Assembly: GCA_019425015.1 (NCBI GenBank)
Contig: JAHYYJ010000014.1
Span: 1 to 50,264, forward strand
Origin: Collinsella sp.
GTDB taxonomy: Bacteria > Actinomycetota > Coriobacteriia > Coriobacteriales > Coriobacteriaceae
Reading direction: 5' to 3'
DNA: 50,264 bases
Shown here: piece by piece, positions 25,137 to 32,969 of the stretch
Layout of the letters: every line of letters starts with the position of its first letter
How positions within the stretch are numbered: the stretch's first letter is position 1
Notes under the pieces: generated by a model
Database searches by the model: none
What the model was told of the DNA's origin: nothing
What the model saw: only the letters and a program-made list of their open reading frames with translations
Made by a program: the position numbers and the translations under genes

Positions 25137-26012
25137 AAGGTTCATGTTGCCGTGGATGTAGGGGGTGACCTCGGGGGAGATATGGTCGCAGCCCAGCTCG
25201 CGCAGCGCGGACTCGACAACGGCAGGCAGCGGGGTCTTGCCCTTGTCGTCGACGGCGGTACCGCCGAGGGCGGCAATCTTTGCGACGTCTGCCGGCGCGG
25301 CCTCGATATGCATGCAGCCGCCGACCAGGCGTGCGCGGACCTGAGCCAAGTCAAGATCGTGCAGGTAATCCTCGCAGGCGCGGATTAAATCGACCTTCTC
25401 GCGCGTGAGCTCCTCGCCCGTGGGGACACGCGTGGCCAGGCAGGCTCCTGCCGGCAGGTTCCAGACGGGGTATCCCCAGGCGCGCAGCAACTCGCGCTCC
25501 TCGTCCTTGGTAAAGCCGACCTCCATAAGCGGCGATCGCACGCCGAGCTCCTGGGCGGCGCGCATGCCGGGGCGGTAGTCGCCGCGGTCGCTTGCGTTAC
25601 TGCCGTCGATAACGGTGGGAAAGCCCAGCGACCTGGCGTGATTGACGATGGCGGTAAAGCCGGCGCGCTTGCAGTGGTAGCAGCGGTCGGCGTCGTTGCA
25701 GGCTACCTGGGGGAGCTGCAGCTGATCGACCGAAAGATTGAGCACGGGGAGCTTAAGATGCGGGCCCTCATCGGCCTGCCCGTCAACGGACCGCTCAAAC
25801 GAAGCCTGCTCGGGCGTGCCGATGAGCGGCGTGGTGAGGTGAACGAGAAGGGTGCTGGTAGGCATGATGCGGGCGCAGACCGCGGCCAAAAAGCTGCTGT
25901 CGACGCCACCGGAAAAGCCGATGGCGACGCGTCCGTATGCCAAAAGCAGCTGCTCGAGCGCTGTGAGTTTGTCCTGAAGCCCCTCTGCAGGTGCGGTGGT
26001 GTCTGAAAGCAT
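25134..26012 (-). CDS. larE: LarE-type ATP-dependent sacrificial sulfur transferase
   Basis: A 292-residue PP-loop ATPase of the LarE family, which adds sulfur to the nicotinate-derived nickel-pincer nucleotide cofactor of lactate racemase and related enzymes. The PP-loop is SGGVDS (34-39). Cysteines C111 and C114 in RCYHCK and C191 in GACLATR match the three-cysteine members proposed to bind an iron-sulfur cluster, rather than single-cysteine LarE that donates its own sulfur. No larA, larB or larC is in the window, so the cofactor pathway must be completed elsewhere, or this member does another job. The ATG at 26012 follows AAGGATCG. Confidence 0.85.
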   Translation of the reverse strand: MLSDTTAPAEGLQDKLTALEQLLLAYGRVAIGFSGGVDSSFLAAVCARIMPTSTLLVHLTTPLIGTPEQASFERSVDGQADEGPHLKLPVLNLSVDQLQLPQVACNDADRCYHCKRAGFTAIVNHARSLGFPTVIDGSNASDRGDYRPGMRAAQELGVRSPLMEVGFTKDEERELLRAWGYPVWNLPAGACLATRVPTGEELTREKVDLIRACEDYLHDLDLAQVRARLVGGCMHIEAAPADVAKIAALGGTAVDDKGKTPLPAVVESALRELGCDHISPEVTPYIHGNMNL

Positions 26013-26103
26013 GAATCGATCCTTGCCGTTGAGTACTCGGTCGAAAACTATAATCCTACCGAGCCGCTTGTCATAAGACTTCTATCTATGTAACGAAAGT
26101 GCA

Positions 26104-26130
26104 ATATGCTATATACGTTATATACAAGTT
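26104..26130 (+). promoter_or_regulatory. 27-nt promoter-proximal block shared by the two HAD genes, copy 2
   Basis: Differs from 24309-24335 at one base. It lies 56 bases before ATG 26186 and 92 bases from the divergent larE start. Confidence 0.6.
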
Positions 26131-26185
26131 TACAGGTGCGGTAAAGTTGTGGGAGTACAGCAGCGCGAAGCGATGGGGGACCGAT

Positions 26186-26836
26186 ATGATCAATGCCGTT
26201 ATTTTCGACATGGACGGAACGCTGGTCGATACCGAGCGTTTGGGTATCAAGGCGTGGAAGGCGGGCGCGGCCGAGCTGGGATTCGCGATTGATGATGCGC
26301 TGATCCATCAGTTTATCGGCCGCACGCTGCCTGATGTCATGGAGATCCTTGATGGGCATTACGGCGGCCGCGAAACCGCTGAGGCGATCTATCGTAGTCA
26401 CAAGGAGATTCGCGACGAGATGGTCAAGACCGATCTGGAGCTTAAGGGCGGTGCCGCCGAGTGCCTGGACGAGCTGCTGGCTGCGGGCTATCACGTGGGT
26501 CTTGCGACGTCGTCGCGCCATGTTACCGCCGAGCGCAACCTTAAGATGGTCGGCCTCTTTGATAAGTTTGAGACGGTGACCTGCGGCGAGGACGTCGTAC
26601 ACGGCAAGCCCGACCCTGAGATGTACCTGCTCGCCTGCGAGCGTGCGGGCTTTGCTCCCGAGGAGTGCGCCGTGGTCGAGGATTCCCGCAACGGCTGCGT
26701 CTCGGGCATCACGGCCGGCTGCCACGTCTTTGCCGTTCCCGACATCGTGCCGCTGCCGCAGGACGTGGTGGATGGCTGCGAGGCTGTGCTCGATACGCTG
26801 TTCGATCTGCCGGCCGCGGTCAAGGCCGTGCGCTAG
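26186..26836 (+). CDS. HAD-superfamily hydrolase, beta-phosphoglucomutase-like (paralogue 2)
   Basis: A 216-residue HAD phosphatase with the same motifs as its paralogue at 24385: FDMDGT, LATSSR, HGKPDPEMYLLA and VVEDSRNG. Most differences cluster in the cap region (about residues 47-75), which usually sets substrate choice, whereas the core is almost unchanged. The two may therefore act on related but different phosphates. ATG 26186 follows GATGGGGGACC; the in-frame stretch back to 26099 overlaps the shared promoter block and is not coding. Confidence 0.88.
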   Translation: MINAVIFDMDGTLVDTERLGIKAWKAGAAELGFAIDDALIHQFIGRTLPDVMEILDGHYGGRETAEAIYRSHKEIRDEMVKTDLELKGGAAECLDELLAAGYHVGLATSSRHVTAERNLKMVGLFDKFETVTCGEDVVHGKPDPEMYLLACERAGFAPEECAVVEDSRNGCVSGITAGCHVFAVPDIVPLPQDVVDGCEAVLDTLFDLPAAVKAVR

Positions 26837-27168
26837 CGTTCGCACGTGAGTCGCCATATCCCGCACCCGATCCCGCGGGACGGTGACGGTAACTTTTAGT
26901 TTGTGGTTGTCGAGGGCGAGGACGTTGACGGCCCGACTCACCACATGGCTGCCTGCCTGGTCAGCCAGACTGACACGATCCTTAAGGTCGCCAAGATTTT
27001 GAAAGTGCCTGTCGAGGTCGTTTGCCGCCAGTTTAGTTGCGCGGTTTTGCCAAACCACGCAACGACTCGACGCTGTAGCGTTCAAATGAGAAACCACCGC
27101 AAGGGGGACGGTCCCCCTTTGCGGTGGTTATGGCTGTTCAGGGGCCGAGCTGTGACTCCAGTCTCGGT
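26837..27168. other. Intergenic stretch without a supported gene
   Basis: About 330 bases between the second HAD gene and the DUF4143 ATPase. A GTG-started reading frame (26903-27217) runs through the palindrome at 27092 and has no ribosome site; I do not call it. The only clear structure is that palindrome. Confidence 0.5.
27092..27129. repeat. GGGAC-type palindrome with AACCACCGC arms
   Basis: AACCACCGC (27092-27100) pairs with GCGGTGGTT (27121-27129) and AAGGGGGAC with GTCCCCCTT, around a single G, with one bulged T. The arms resemble those of the B repeats at 29854 and 30081 (ACCACCAC). Confidence 0.88.
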
Positions 27169-28374
27169 CTACTCCAGGAGCCAGTCGATCACGTTGCGCT
27201 TGCGGACTCCTTCGTAGTTCGCGTCCGCAAACAGCGTGTCGAGCGTAAGAAGCGTCTTGGGGTAGTTGTCTCGGACTTTCTTAAAGGGGGCCAACTCTCG
27301 ATTGAGGGTAGTTTCGTCGAGCGTTGTGGCTGAAACCTGAAAATAGGCTGTCTCGTCTGAGTTTAGGGCAACAAAATCAATTTCCCCGCCGTCGATATCG
27401 CCCACGTAGACGTCGTATCCACGGCGTAGGAGCTCGAGATAAACAACATTTTCGAGGATATGACCGATATCGCTGCTTTGGGTTTTGACGAGAGCGCCTC
27501 TAAGCCCAAGGTCAACGGCGTAGTATTTGCCGTTTGTTGAAAGAAGCTGCCGACCGCGCACGTTATAGCGCGGAGCAAAGTACAACACAAGGCTGTCTGT
27601 TAAGCCTTTGAGGTACTTGGCTACGGTTTTCTGGTCGGTTTTGTTGCCGTTGGACGAGAGCGTGTCGGAGATTTTTTTAATCGAGATCCGGTTTCCAATG
27701 CTATGGAGTAGGAACTTGGTGATATCGCGCAGGGTCGGGACGTCCGAGACCTTCAGGCGTTCGATAACGTCGCGTATGACGATGGTATCGTAGAGGCTCA
27801 TAAGATAATCGCGCGCCTGGGGTCCTTGAATGCCCGTCTCGGCGATAAAGGGAAAAGAGCCCCGGGTGATGTACTCGTCAAACAACTGCGCGGGAGCCTT
27901 TCCGTCATTGGTTTTTGCCGAGCAAAACTCCTTAAAGGATAGGGGCAGCATCTTGAGCTCTACGTAGCGGCCGGAGAGCAAAGTTGCCAGCTCGCTCGAG
28001 AGCAGATAAGCGTTGGAACCGGTTATGTAGAGGTCGACATTGTCCTTGATAAAAAGACTGTCGACGGCTTTTTCGAAATGCTCGACGTGCTGTATCTCGT
28101 CCAGAAAAACGTAGTTCATCTTATCGGGGACGAGTCTGGCGGAAATGTAGTCGTAGAGTGCTCTATACGACGTAAGCGACTCGAACTCCAGGTCTTCAAA
28201 GTTGAGGGATATAACCTGGTCGCCTGTGATTCCATGATCGCGCAGGTAGCTACGGTAGATTTCGAATAGCTTTGATTTGCCGGACCTTCGCACGCCCGAA
28301 ACGACCTTGATGACGTGCGAGTCTTTCCACGAAATGAGCCAGTCGAGGTACTGTTTGCGATCAATCAGATTCAT
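27169..28374 (-). CDS. AAA-family ATPase with DUF4143 domain
   Basis: A 401-residue predicted ATPase. Walker A is GVRRSGKS (27-34), Walker B is YVFLDEIQ, and ITGSNAYLLS fits sensor 1. The C-terminal half is the DUF4143 region, which resembles PD-(D/E)XK nucleases: DIDGGEIDFVAL is the likely nuclease-like core. The biological role of this widespread, sporadic family is unknown; defence or toxin-like functions have been suggested. The gene reads less GC-rich than its neighbours and its 210-base upstream region is strongly AT-rich, suggesting acquisition from elsewhere. Monocistronic. Confidence 0.85.
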   Translation of the reverse strand: MNLIDRKQYLDWLISWKDSHVIKVVSGVRRSGKSKLFEIYRSYLRDHGITGDQVISLNFEDLEFESLTSYRALYDYISARLVPDKMNYVFLDEIQHVEHFEKAVDSLFIKDNVDLYITGSNAYLLSSELATLLSGRYVELKMLPLSFKEFCSAKTNDGKAPAQLFDEYITRGSFPFIAETGIQGPQARDYLMSLYDTIVIRDVIERLKVSDVPTLRDITKFLLHSIGNRISIKKISDTLSSNGNKTDQKTVAKYLKGLTDSLVLYFAPRYNVRGRQLLSTNGKYYAVDLGLRGALVKTQSSDIGHILENVVYLELLRRGYDVYVGDIDGGEIDFVALNSDETAYFQVSATTLDETTLNRELAPFKKVRDNYPKTLLTLDTLFADANYEGVRKRNVIDWLLE

Positions 28375-28546
28375 GAAACCCCTTTCTTGGCGAGAAAAAA
28401 CTGGAGCAAAATCAATACTTATAGGAAATATCTAAAAATATGGAATTGAATCTATTTTAACAAAAAAGTTAATGAAAAATGGATTACATTCCATAAATAT
28501 CCGTAGCCGCAGGTCCGGCTAAACGGGGAGGGAACATGGGGCCAGC
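28375..28546. other. AT-rich upstream region of the DUF4143 ATPase
   Basis: This stretch is much more AT-rich than the rest of the window. TATGGAAT (28439-28446) and ATTCCATA (28488-28495) are exact inverted copies 41 bases apart. It probably contains the ATPase promoter on the minus strand. Confidence 0.45.
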
Positions 28547-28586
28547 AAAACGCCGCAGCGGGACTGTTCCCGTTGCGGCGTTTTTT
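28547..28586 (-). terminator. Terminator after the second LacI gene
   Basis: AAAACGCCGCA(G)CGGGA pairs with TCCCG(T)TGCGGCGTTTT around ACTGT; T or A runs on both sides. Its centre, GGGACTGTTCCC, resembles the GGGAC palindromes. Confidence 0.85.
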
Positions 28587-28587
28587 G

Positions 28588-29721
28588 TTACAGGTAGGCG
28601 CCCAGGTTGATGTCGGTTATTGGGGCTGCGGATGGGCCCGTCGGGTGCTGCTCGGCCTTTTGGGTGCTTACGCGCTCGAGCAAGAAGGGGCGCACGAGCT
28701 CCTGACGGTTAATGTCCTCGGTGGCCGTGGCCGTGGTGACGGTACGCGCGGCGGAGCCGATGCGGACTCGTTTGGTCTTGGCGGCAGGTTTATCCTCGAT
28801 TTGTTCCATGAGCAGCTGCACGCCCTTGCGGCCGATCTCGTAGCCCGGTGGTGCTACCGTGGTGAGGGGGACCGATCCGCTCCAGGCAAGCGGGTTGCCA
28901 TCGCAGCCGGCAACAAGAATCTGGCCGGGGACGGAAATGCCCTTGTCGATCAGCGCAGAGATAACGCCCGAGGCCAATACGTCAGTCAGGCCGATGACAA
29001 AATCGGGGCGCTCGTCAGCAGGGCGCTCGGCAATCTGGGCACCGATACTGTAGCCGTCGGCTGCGGTATTCCATTCGCCGGCGTCGATGACTTCGATCTT
29101 GATATCGGGGTGTAGAGCGAGCGCTTTATGAATGCCAAGGACGCGCAGGGTGAGTTGCATAAATGCTGCTCGACCCACAACAGTGATATGGCGTGCGCCG
29201 CGGGCGATGGCGAGCTCGGCGATAATGCGCCCCTGTGCCTCGTTGTCGGCGGCCACGTAGTAACCGGGTTCTGAACAATGGACGTCCAGATGGACGATCG
29301 GCACGGGCATTTTAGTCATGGCCGGGTGCCAGTCGGGGGATGCCATGGGCTGAACCATGACGCCGGACATCTGCGTGCCCATAAAGTAGCGCAGGTAATG
29401 ATCCTCGAGAATATCGTCGTTATCGGCATTGGCGATGAGCAGATCGTAGCCGTGCTTGCGGGCCTCGTTGTGGGCGCCGCTGGCGATTTGGAGCGAAAAG
29501 CCGTGATCGAGACGGGGGAGCACCAGGCCAAAGGACTTGGTGGCGCCGCCCGCGAGCTGACGAGCGCTTTGGTTGGGCAGGTAGCCCAAGCGATTGATGG
29601 TCTCGTTGATGAGCTTGAGGGTCTCGGGGCGCAGCTTTTCGGGGTGGTTGAGCGCGTTGGAAACCGTGCCCAGCGAAACCCCGGCCTCGCGCGCGACGTC
29701 GCTGATTTTCACCTTTGCCAT
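28588..29721 (-). CDS. LacI-family transcriptional regulator
   Basis: A 377-residue LacI/GalR regulator. The DNA-binding head reads VKISDVAREAGVSLGTVSNA and the hinge NQSARQLAGGATKS; a sugar-binding-protein-like effector domain follows. ATG 29721 has AAAGGGG upstream; the frame is open further back to 30009, but that stretch is palindromic repeat sequence, not protein. No transporter or sugar enzyme adjoins it, so the target is unknown and may lie elsewhere. The C-terminal ~40 residues after the effector domain are longer than usual. Confidence 0.88.
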   Translation of the reverse strand: MAKVKISDVAREAGVSLGTVSNALNHPEKLRPETLKLINETINRLGYLPNQSARQLAGGATKSFGLVLPRLDHGFSLQIASGAHNEARKHGYDLLIANADNDDILEDHYLRYFMGTQMSGVMVQPMASPDWHPAMTKMPVPIVHLDVHCSEPGYYVAADNEAQGRIIAELAIARGARHITVVGRAAFMQLTLRVLGIHKALALHPDIKIEVIDAGEWNTAADGYSIGAQIAERPADERPDFVIGLTDVLASGVISALIDKGISVPGQILVAGCDGNPLAWSGSVPLTTVAPPGYEIGRKGVQLLMEQIEDKPAAKTKRVRIGSAARTVTTATATEDINRQELVRPFLLERVSTQKAEQHPTGPSAAPITDINLGAYL

Positions 29722-29796
29722 AGCGGCCCCTTTGATGCGTTTCAAGTACAAACCAGATTGTAGCATCGCCCGCCCCTGGGGTGTCAAAACCTGCCA

Positions 29797-29831
29797 ATTA
29801 GGGACAGGTTTATTTTGGTAGGTTTTATCTG
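29797..29831. repeat. GGGAC-type repeat A, copy 2 (inverted)
   Basis: On the minus strand this matches repeat A (24259, 32201) apart from a few bases (CTACC for CTGCC, and the end of the unit). Its palindromic arms are AAAACCTGCCA (from 29787) and TGGTAGGTTTT. Confidence 0.85.
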
Positions 29832-29853
29832 CGAAAACGCCGTTGCCAGCGCG

Positions 29854-29890
29854 ACCACCACGAAGGGGACAGGCACCTTTGTGGTGGTTT
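29854..29890. repeat. GGGAC-type repeat B, copy 1 (37 nt)
   Basis: A 37-nt palindromic unit (ACCACCACGAAGGGGACAGG onward) that is the exact reverse complement of 30081-30117. The two copies bound a 190-base core. Confidence 0.95.
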
Positions 29891-29910
29891 GAGACGCCCG
29901 GGCCTTCAAT

Positions 29911-30050
29911 TGTCTCGATCTGTAACATCTGGACGGCAAAACCGCCTCTACCTGTTACGGATCGAGACATAGTGCTGGGGCCGAACCGTAATGTCTCGAT
30001 CTGTAACACAAAGCCGGCTTATTGCGGCCCAGATGTTACAGATTGAGATC
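29911..30050. repeat. Four copies of a 17-nt half-site as two adjacent hairpins
   Basis: TGTCTCGATCTGTAACA occurs at 29911-29927 and 29992-30008; inverted copies lie at 29953-29969 (one change) and 30034-30050 (three changes). Each forward-inverted pair forms a hairpin with a 25-nt loop. The whole set is enclosed by the repeat B copies. The stretch 29722-30279 has no supported gene. Confidence 0.92.
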
Positions 30051-30080
30051 TTTCGCCGGGATAGGCCGCCGCCCCGGTCA

Positions 30081-30117
30081 AAACCACCACAAAGGTGCCT
30101 GTCCCCTTCGTGGTGGT
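30081..30117. repeat. GGGAC-type repeat B, copy 2 (inverted)
   Basis: Exact reverse complement of 29854-29890 over all 37 bases. Closes the 264-bp composite unit 29854-30117. Confidence 0.95.
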
Positions 30118-30145
30118 TTGGACCGGCTGGGCATGTGTGCATCGG

Positions 30146-30169
30146 GTGGTATCTAAGTTGAGATACCAC
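30146..30169. promoter_or_regulatory. Operator-like inverted repeat upstream of glmS
   Basis: GTGGTATCT (30146-30154) and AGATACCAC (30161-30169) are a perfect 9-bp pair around AAGTTG, with a further GGTAT half-site at 30174. TACAAT at 30200-30205 could be the glmS -10 box. A repressor or activator site for glmS is plausible. Confidence 0.5.
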
Positions 30170-30279
30170 ATCTGGTATATCAGCTTGCGCCTGCGTGAGT
30201 ACAATACTCGAACGTTATGCGTCTCAGCGCCCCTTGTGCGTGGACGTCTTGCAGTCACGCGAACGAAGGGATTTATCCT

Positions 30280-32127
30280 ATGTGCGGAATCGTCGGCTAC
30301 ACCGGCTCTGATATTGCAAAGAACATCCTGGTCACGGGCCTCAAGCGCATGGAGTATCGCGGCTATGACTCCTCGGGCGTCGCGCTCGAGGTGGGCGAGG
30401 GCGCCGCGGCGCACCTCGACGTCATCCGCCGCGTGGGCAAGGTCGCGGGCTTGGAGAGCGAGCTTTCCAACATTGACAGCGACGCTACCTGCGGTATCGG
30501 CCACACCCGTTGGGCCACCCACGGCAGGCCCTCCGTCGTTAACGCTCACCCCCACACCAGCTGCGACGGTCGTATCGCCATCGTCCACAACGGCATCATC
30601 GAGAACTTCGCCGAGCTGCGCGAAGAGCTGGAGGGCCGCGGCCATCACTTTAAGAGCGAGACGGATACCGAGGTCTTCGCGCATCTGATCGAAGAGGCTT
30701 ATGCCGAGACGCACGACCTGATGGCCTCTGTGCGCGAGGCGTGCACCCACGTGGTCGGTGCCTATGGTCTGGCCGCCGTGTGCGCTGACGAGCCCGGCGT
30801 GATCGCCGTAGCCCGCAAGGATTCCCCGATTGTGGTCGGCGCGGGCGAGACCGGCGCCTATGTCGCCTCCGATGTCATCGCGCTCATCGACGCCACCCGC
30901 GATGTCGTGGTGCTCGAGGACGGTCAGTTTGCCAAGCTCACGCCCGCAGGCGTCGAGTACACCGACGAGGCCGGCAACGTTATCGAGCCCAAGGTCACCC
31001 ACATCGACTGGGACCTGGACATGGCCGAAAAGGGCGGTTATCCCGACTTTATGCTCAAGGAAATCCACGAGCAGCCGCGCGTCGTGCGTGACACGCTGGT
31101 CGGTCGTATGACGCCGGCCGGCGAGCTCGACATCGACGAGCTTGGCCTTTCGCTCGAGGAACTCAACGACATCGACCGCGTCTACGTGATTGCTTGCGGC
31201 ACCAGCTATCACGCCGGCCTCATTGCTAAGAATCTCATTGAGGGCTGGGCTCGTATTCCTACCGAGGTCGAGGCGGCCAGCGAGTTCCGCTACCGCAACC
31301 CCATCATTACGCCGACGACGCTTGTCGTTGCCGTGTCCCAGTCGGGCGAGACGGCCGATACCCTTGCCGCCATTCGCGACGCGCGCATCAAGGGTGCCAA
31401 GGTCTTCGGCATCACCAACGTGGTGGGCAGCCCCGTGGCGCGTGAGAGCGACGGCGTCATCTACACCAAGGCCAACAAGGAGATCGCGGTCGCCTCGACC
31501 AAGAGCTTCATCGGCCAGGTCGTGAGCCTGACGCTGCTGGCTCTGCTGCTAGCGCAGGTCAAGTACCGCCTGACCACCAAGCAGGCGCGCATGCTGTTCC
31601 GCGAGCTTTCCGATACGGCCGAGCAGATCCAGTGGATTTTGGATACCCAGACCGAGGCCGTGCATGAGGCCGCCCTGCTGTGCAAGGACGCGCAGTCCGC
31701 GCTGTTCGTGGGCCGCGGCATGGGCGCCGCTATCTCCTACGAGGGCGCTCTCAAGCTCAAGGAGGTCAGCTACCTGCACGCCGAGGCCTACGCCGCCGGT
31801 GAGATGAAGCACGGCCCCATCGCCCTGATCGACCCGGGCTTCCCCGTCATCGCGGTGGCCACCAAGAGTGCCACCTACGACAAGACCGTGTCGAACCTCA
31901 TGGAGTGCAAGGCGCGCGGCGCTAAGGTGATCGTGGTCGCTACTGAAGGCGACGAGGAGATCAACAAGATTGCCGACTGCATCATTCGCGTGCCGGCCGT
32001 CCGCGACGTGTTCAGCCCCATCACGGCGAGCGTCCCGCTGCAGCTGCTCGCCCGCGAGGTCGCCATCCTGCGCGGTTGCGACGTTGACCAGCCCCGCAAC
32101 CTGGCGAAAAGCGTCACGGTCGAATAA
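30280..32127 (+). CDS. glmS: Glutamine--fructose-6-phosphate aminotransferase
   Basis: A 615-residue enzyme that makes glucosamine 6-phosphate from fructose 6-phosphate and glutamine, the entry to cell-wall amino sugars. The N-terminal amidotransferase begins MCGIVGYTG with the nucleophile Cys2, followed by GHTRWATHG and HNGIIENF. Two SIS domains follow, with SQSGETADT and ASTKSFIGQ; the C-terminus ends in the usual PRNLAKSVTVE. ATG 30280 is fixed by Cys2 and by CGAAGGGA upstream. No glmS ribozyme is visible in the leader, as expected outside Firmicutes. Confidence 0.97.
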   Translation: MCGIVGYTGSDIAKNILVTGLKRMEYRGYDSSGVALEVGEGAAAHLDVIRRVGKVAGLESELSNIDSDATCGIGHTRWATHGRPSVVNAHPHTSCDGRIAIVHNGIIENFAELREELEGRGHHFKSETDTEVFAHLIEEAYAETHDLMASVREACTHVVGAYGLAAVCADEPGVIAVARKDSPIVVGAGETGAYVASDVIALIDATRDVVVLEDGQFAKLTPAGVEYTDEAGNVIEPKVTHIDWDLDMAEKGGYPDFMLKEIHEQPRVVRDTLVGRMTPAGELDIDELGLSLEELNDIDRVYVIACGTSYHAGLIAKNLIEGWARIPTEVEAASEFRYRNPIITPTTLVVAVSQSGETADTLAAIRDARIKGAKVFGITNVVGSPVARESDGVIYTKANKEIAVASTKSFIGQVVSLTLLALLLAQVKYRLTTKQARMLFRELSDTAEQIQWILDTQTEAVHEAALLCKDAQSALFVGRGMGAAISYEGALKLKEVSYLHAEAYAAGEMKHGPIALIDPGFPVIAVATKSATYDKTVSNLMECKARGAKVIVVATEGDEEINKIADCIIRVPAVRDVFSPITASVPLQLLAREVAILRGCDVDQPRNLAKSVTVE

Positions 32128-32151
32128 TCGAGTTCCGTCGTTCTAACAACT

Positions 32152-32190
32152 AAGGCCCGGCTCCGCATCAAAGACGGAGCCGGGCCTTGT
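32152..32190 (+). terminator. glmS terminator
   Basis: AAGGCCCGGCTCCG pairs perfectly with CGGAGCCGGGCCTT; the T-run is short (TTGTTG). Confidence 0.85.
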
Positions 32191-32200
32191 TGCATTTGCC

Positions 32201-32244
32201 CAGATAAAACCTGCCAAAATAAACCTGTCCCTTTTTGGCAGGTT
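32201..32244. repeat. GGGAC-type repeat A, copy 3 (complete palindrome)
   Basis: The first 35 bases equal 24259-24293. Here the right arm is intact: AACCTGCCAAAA (32208-32219) pairs with TTTTGGCAGGTT (32233-32244). The right arm overlaps the stop codon of the FadR-type regulator. Confidence 0.93.
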
Positions 32245-32944
32245 AGCGGAGCTTGCTGGTCTCGAAGTACTTGGGATATTGGTCCAGGACCTCGGTCTGG
32301 TTGCGGAACATCATATGCAGGTGCTTGCTGACCAAAAAGCTCGCCTCGATGGGGTCGCGGCCGGCGATGGCGCGGCGGATTTGCTTGTGCTCGTTAACAA
32401 TCTCCTGATTGTCGAGCCTCTGCGTGGCGGCGCGCAGCCAGCGGAAGCGCTCCAGGTCGGCATTGGTCGCCTCGAGCCACGACCACACGGTGCTGCGGCA
32501 CGCGATGCTAAAGATTATGCGGTGCATGAGGTTGTCGCTTAAAAAGAAGCCGATGCGATCCTCCTCGGCCATGGTCTTTTCCTGCAGTGCGATGGCTCGG
32601 TCGAGCTGCTCGATGCCTGCCGAGGTGGCACGGGCGCAGCACTCCACAATCACCTGCTTTTCCAGGTGCTCGCGAATGTAGCAGGCGCTCTCGGCGAGAG
32701 TGAGGTTGATGGGCGAGACATAGGTGCCGCTTTGGGGCACGGTACGCACCAGGCCCTCTTGCGCCAGACGCACCAACGCCTCGCGCACAGGGGTGCGCCC
32801 CATATCCAGGTCGTCGCAAAGCTGCTTGACGCCCAGCTTTTCGCCCGGCTTGTAGTCCAGGTAGACGATTTTGCGTCGAATGGTGTGGTAGGACTGGTCC
32901 TGTAGGCTCGTTTCCTGCTCGCCGACGTGCATCGATTCTTCCAT
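32243..32944 (-). CDS. GntR/FadR-family transcriptional regulator
   Basis: A 233-residue regulator with an N-terminal winged helix (PGEKLGVKQLCDDLDMGRTPVREALVRLAQEGLV) written here as the blocks LGVKQLCDDL and GRTPVREAL, and a helical FCD effector domain carrying metal-ligand-type His residues (NLMHRIIF, NEHKQIRRAI, SKHLHMMF). ATG 32944 has GCGAGG upstream; 32968 is the in-frame alternative. It is divergent from the YeiH exporter gene, and the short palindrome CTGATATGTCAG between them may be its operator, so it probably controls the exporter. Confidence 0.9.
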   Translation of the reverse strand: MEESMHVGEQETSLQDQSYHTIRRKIVYLDYKPGEKLGVKQLCDDLDMGRTPVREALVRLAQEGLVRTVPQSGTYVSPINLTLAESACYIREHLEKQVIVECCARATSAGIEQLDRAIALQEKTMAEEDRIGFFLSDNLMHRIIFSIACRSTVWSWLEATNADLERFRWLRAATQRLDNQEIVNEHKQIRRAIAGRDPIEASFLVSKHLHMMFRNQTEVLDQYPKYFETSKLR

Positions 32945-32969
32945 AGTGCCTCGCAACCGTTCTATCACA

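Noticed and set aside
26903..27217. 104-codon GTG-started ORF after the second HAD gene
   Set aside because: It has no ribosome site, runs through a palindromic element and overlaps the end of the DUF4143 gene on the other strand; no recognisable domain.
29722..30009. Extended N-terminus of the second LacI protein
   Set aside because: The open frame upstream of ATG 29721 reads through inverted repeats; the LacI helix-turn-helix begins right at that ATG.
29911..30050. Mini CRISPR array
   Set aside because: The four 17-nt repeats alternate in orientation and the intervals (25, 22, 25 nt) are hairpin loops; no cas gene is near.
30128..30279. glmS ribozyme
   Set aside because: The leader before glmS is short and lacks the ribozyme core; the ribozyme is essentially a Firmicutes feature.
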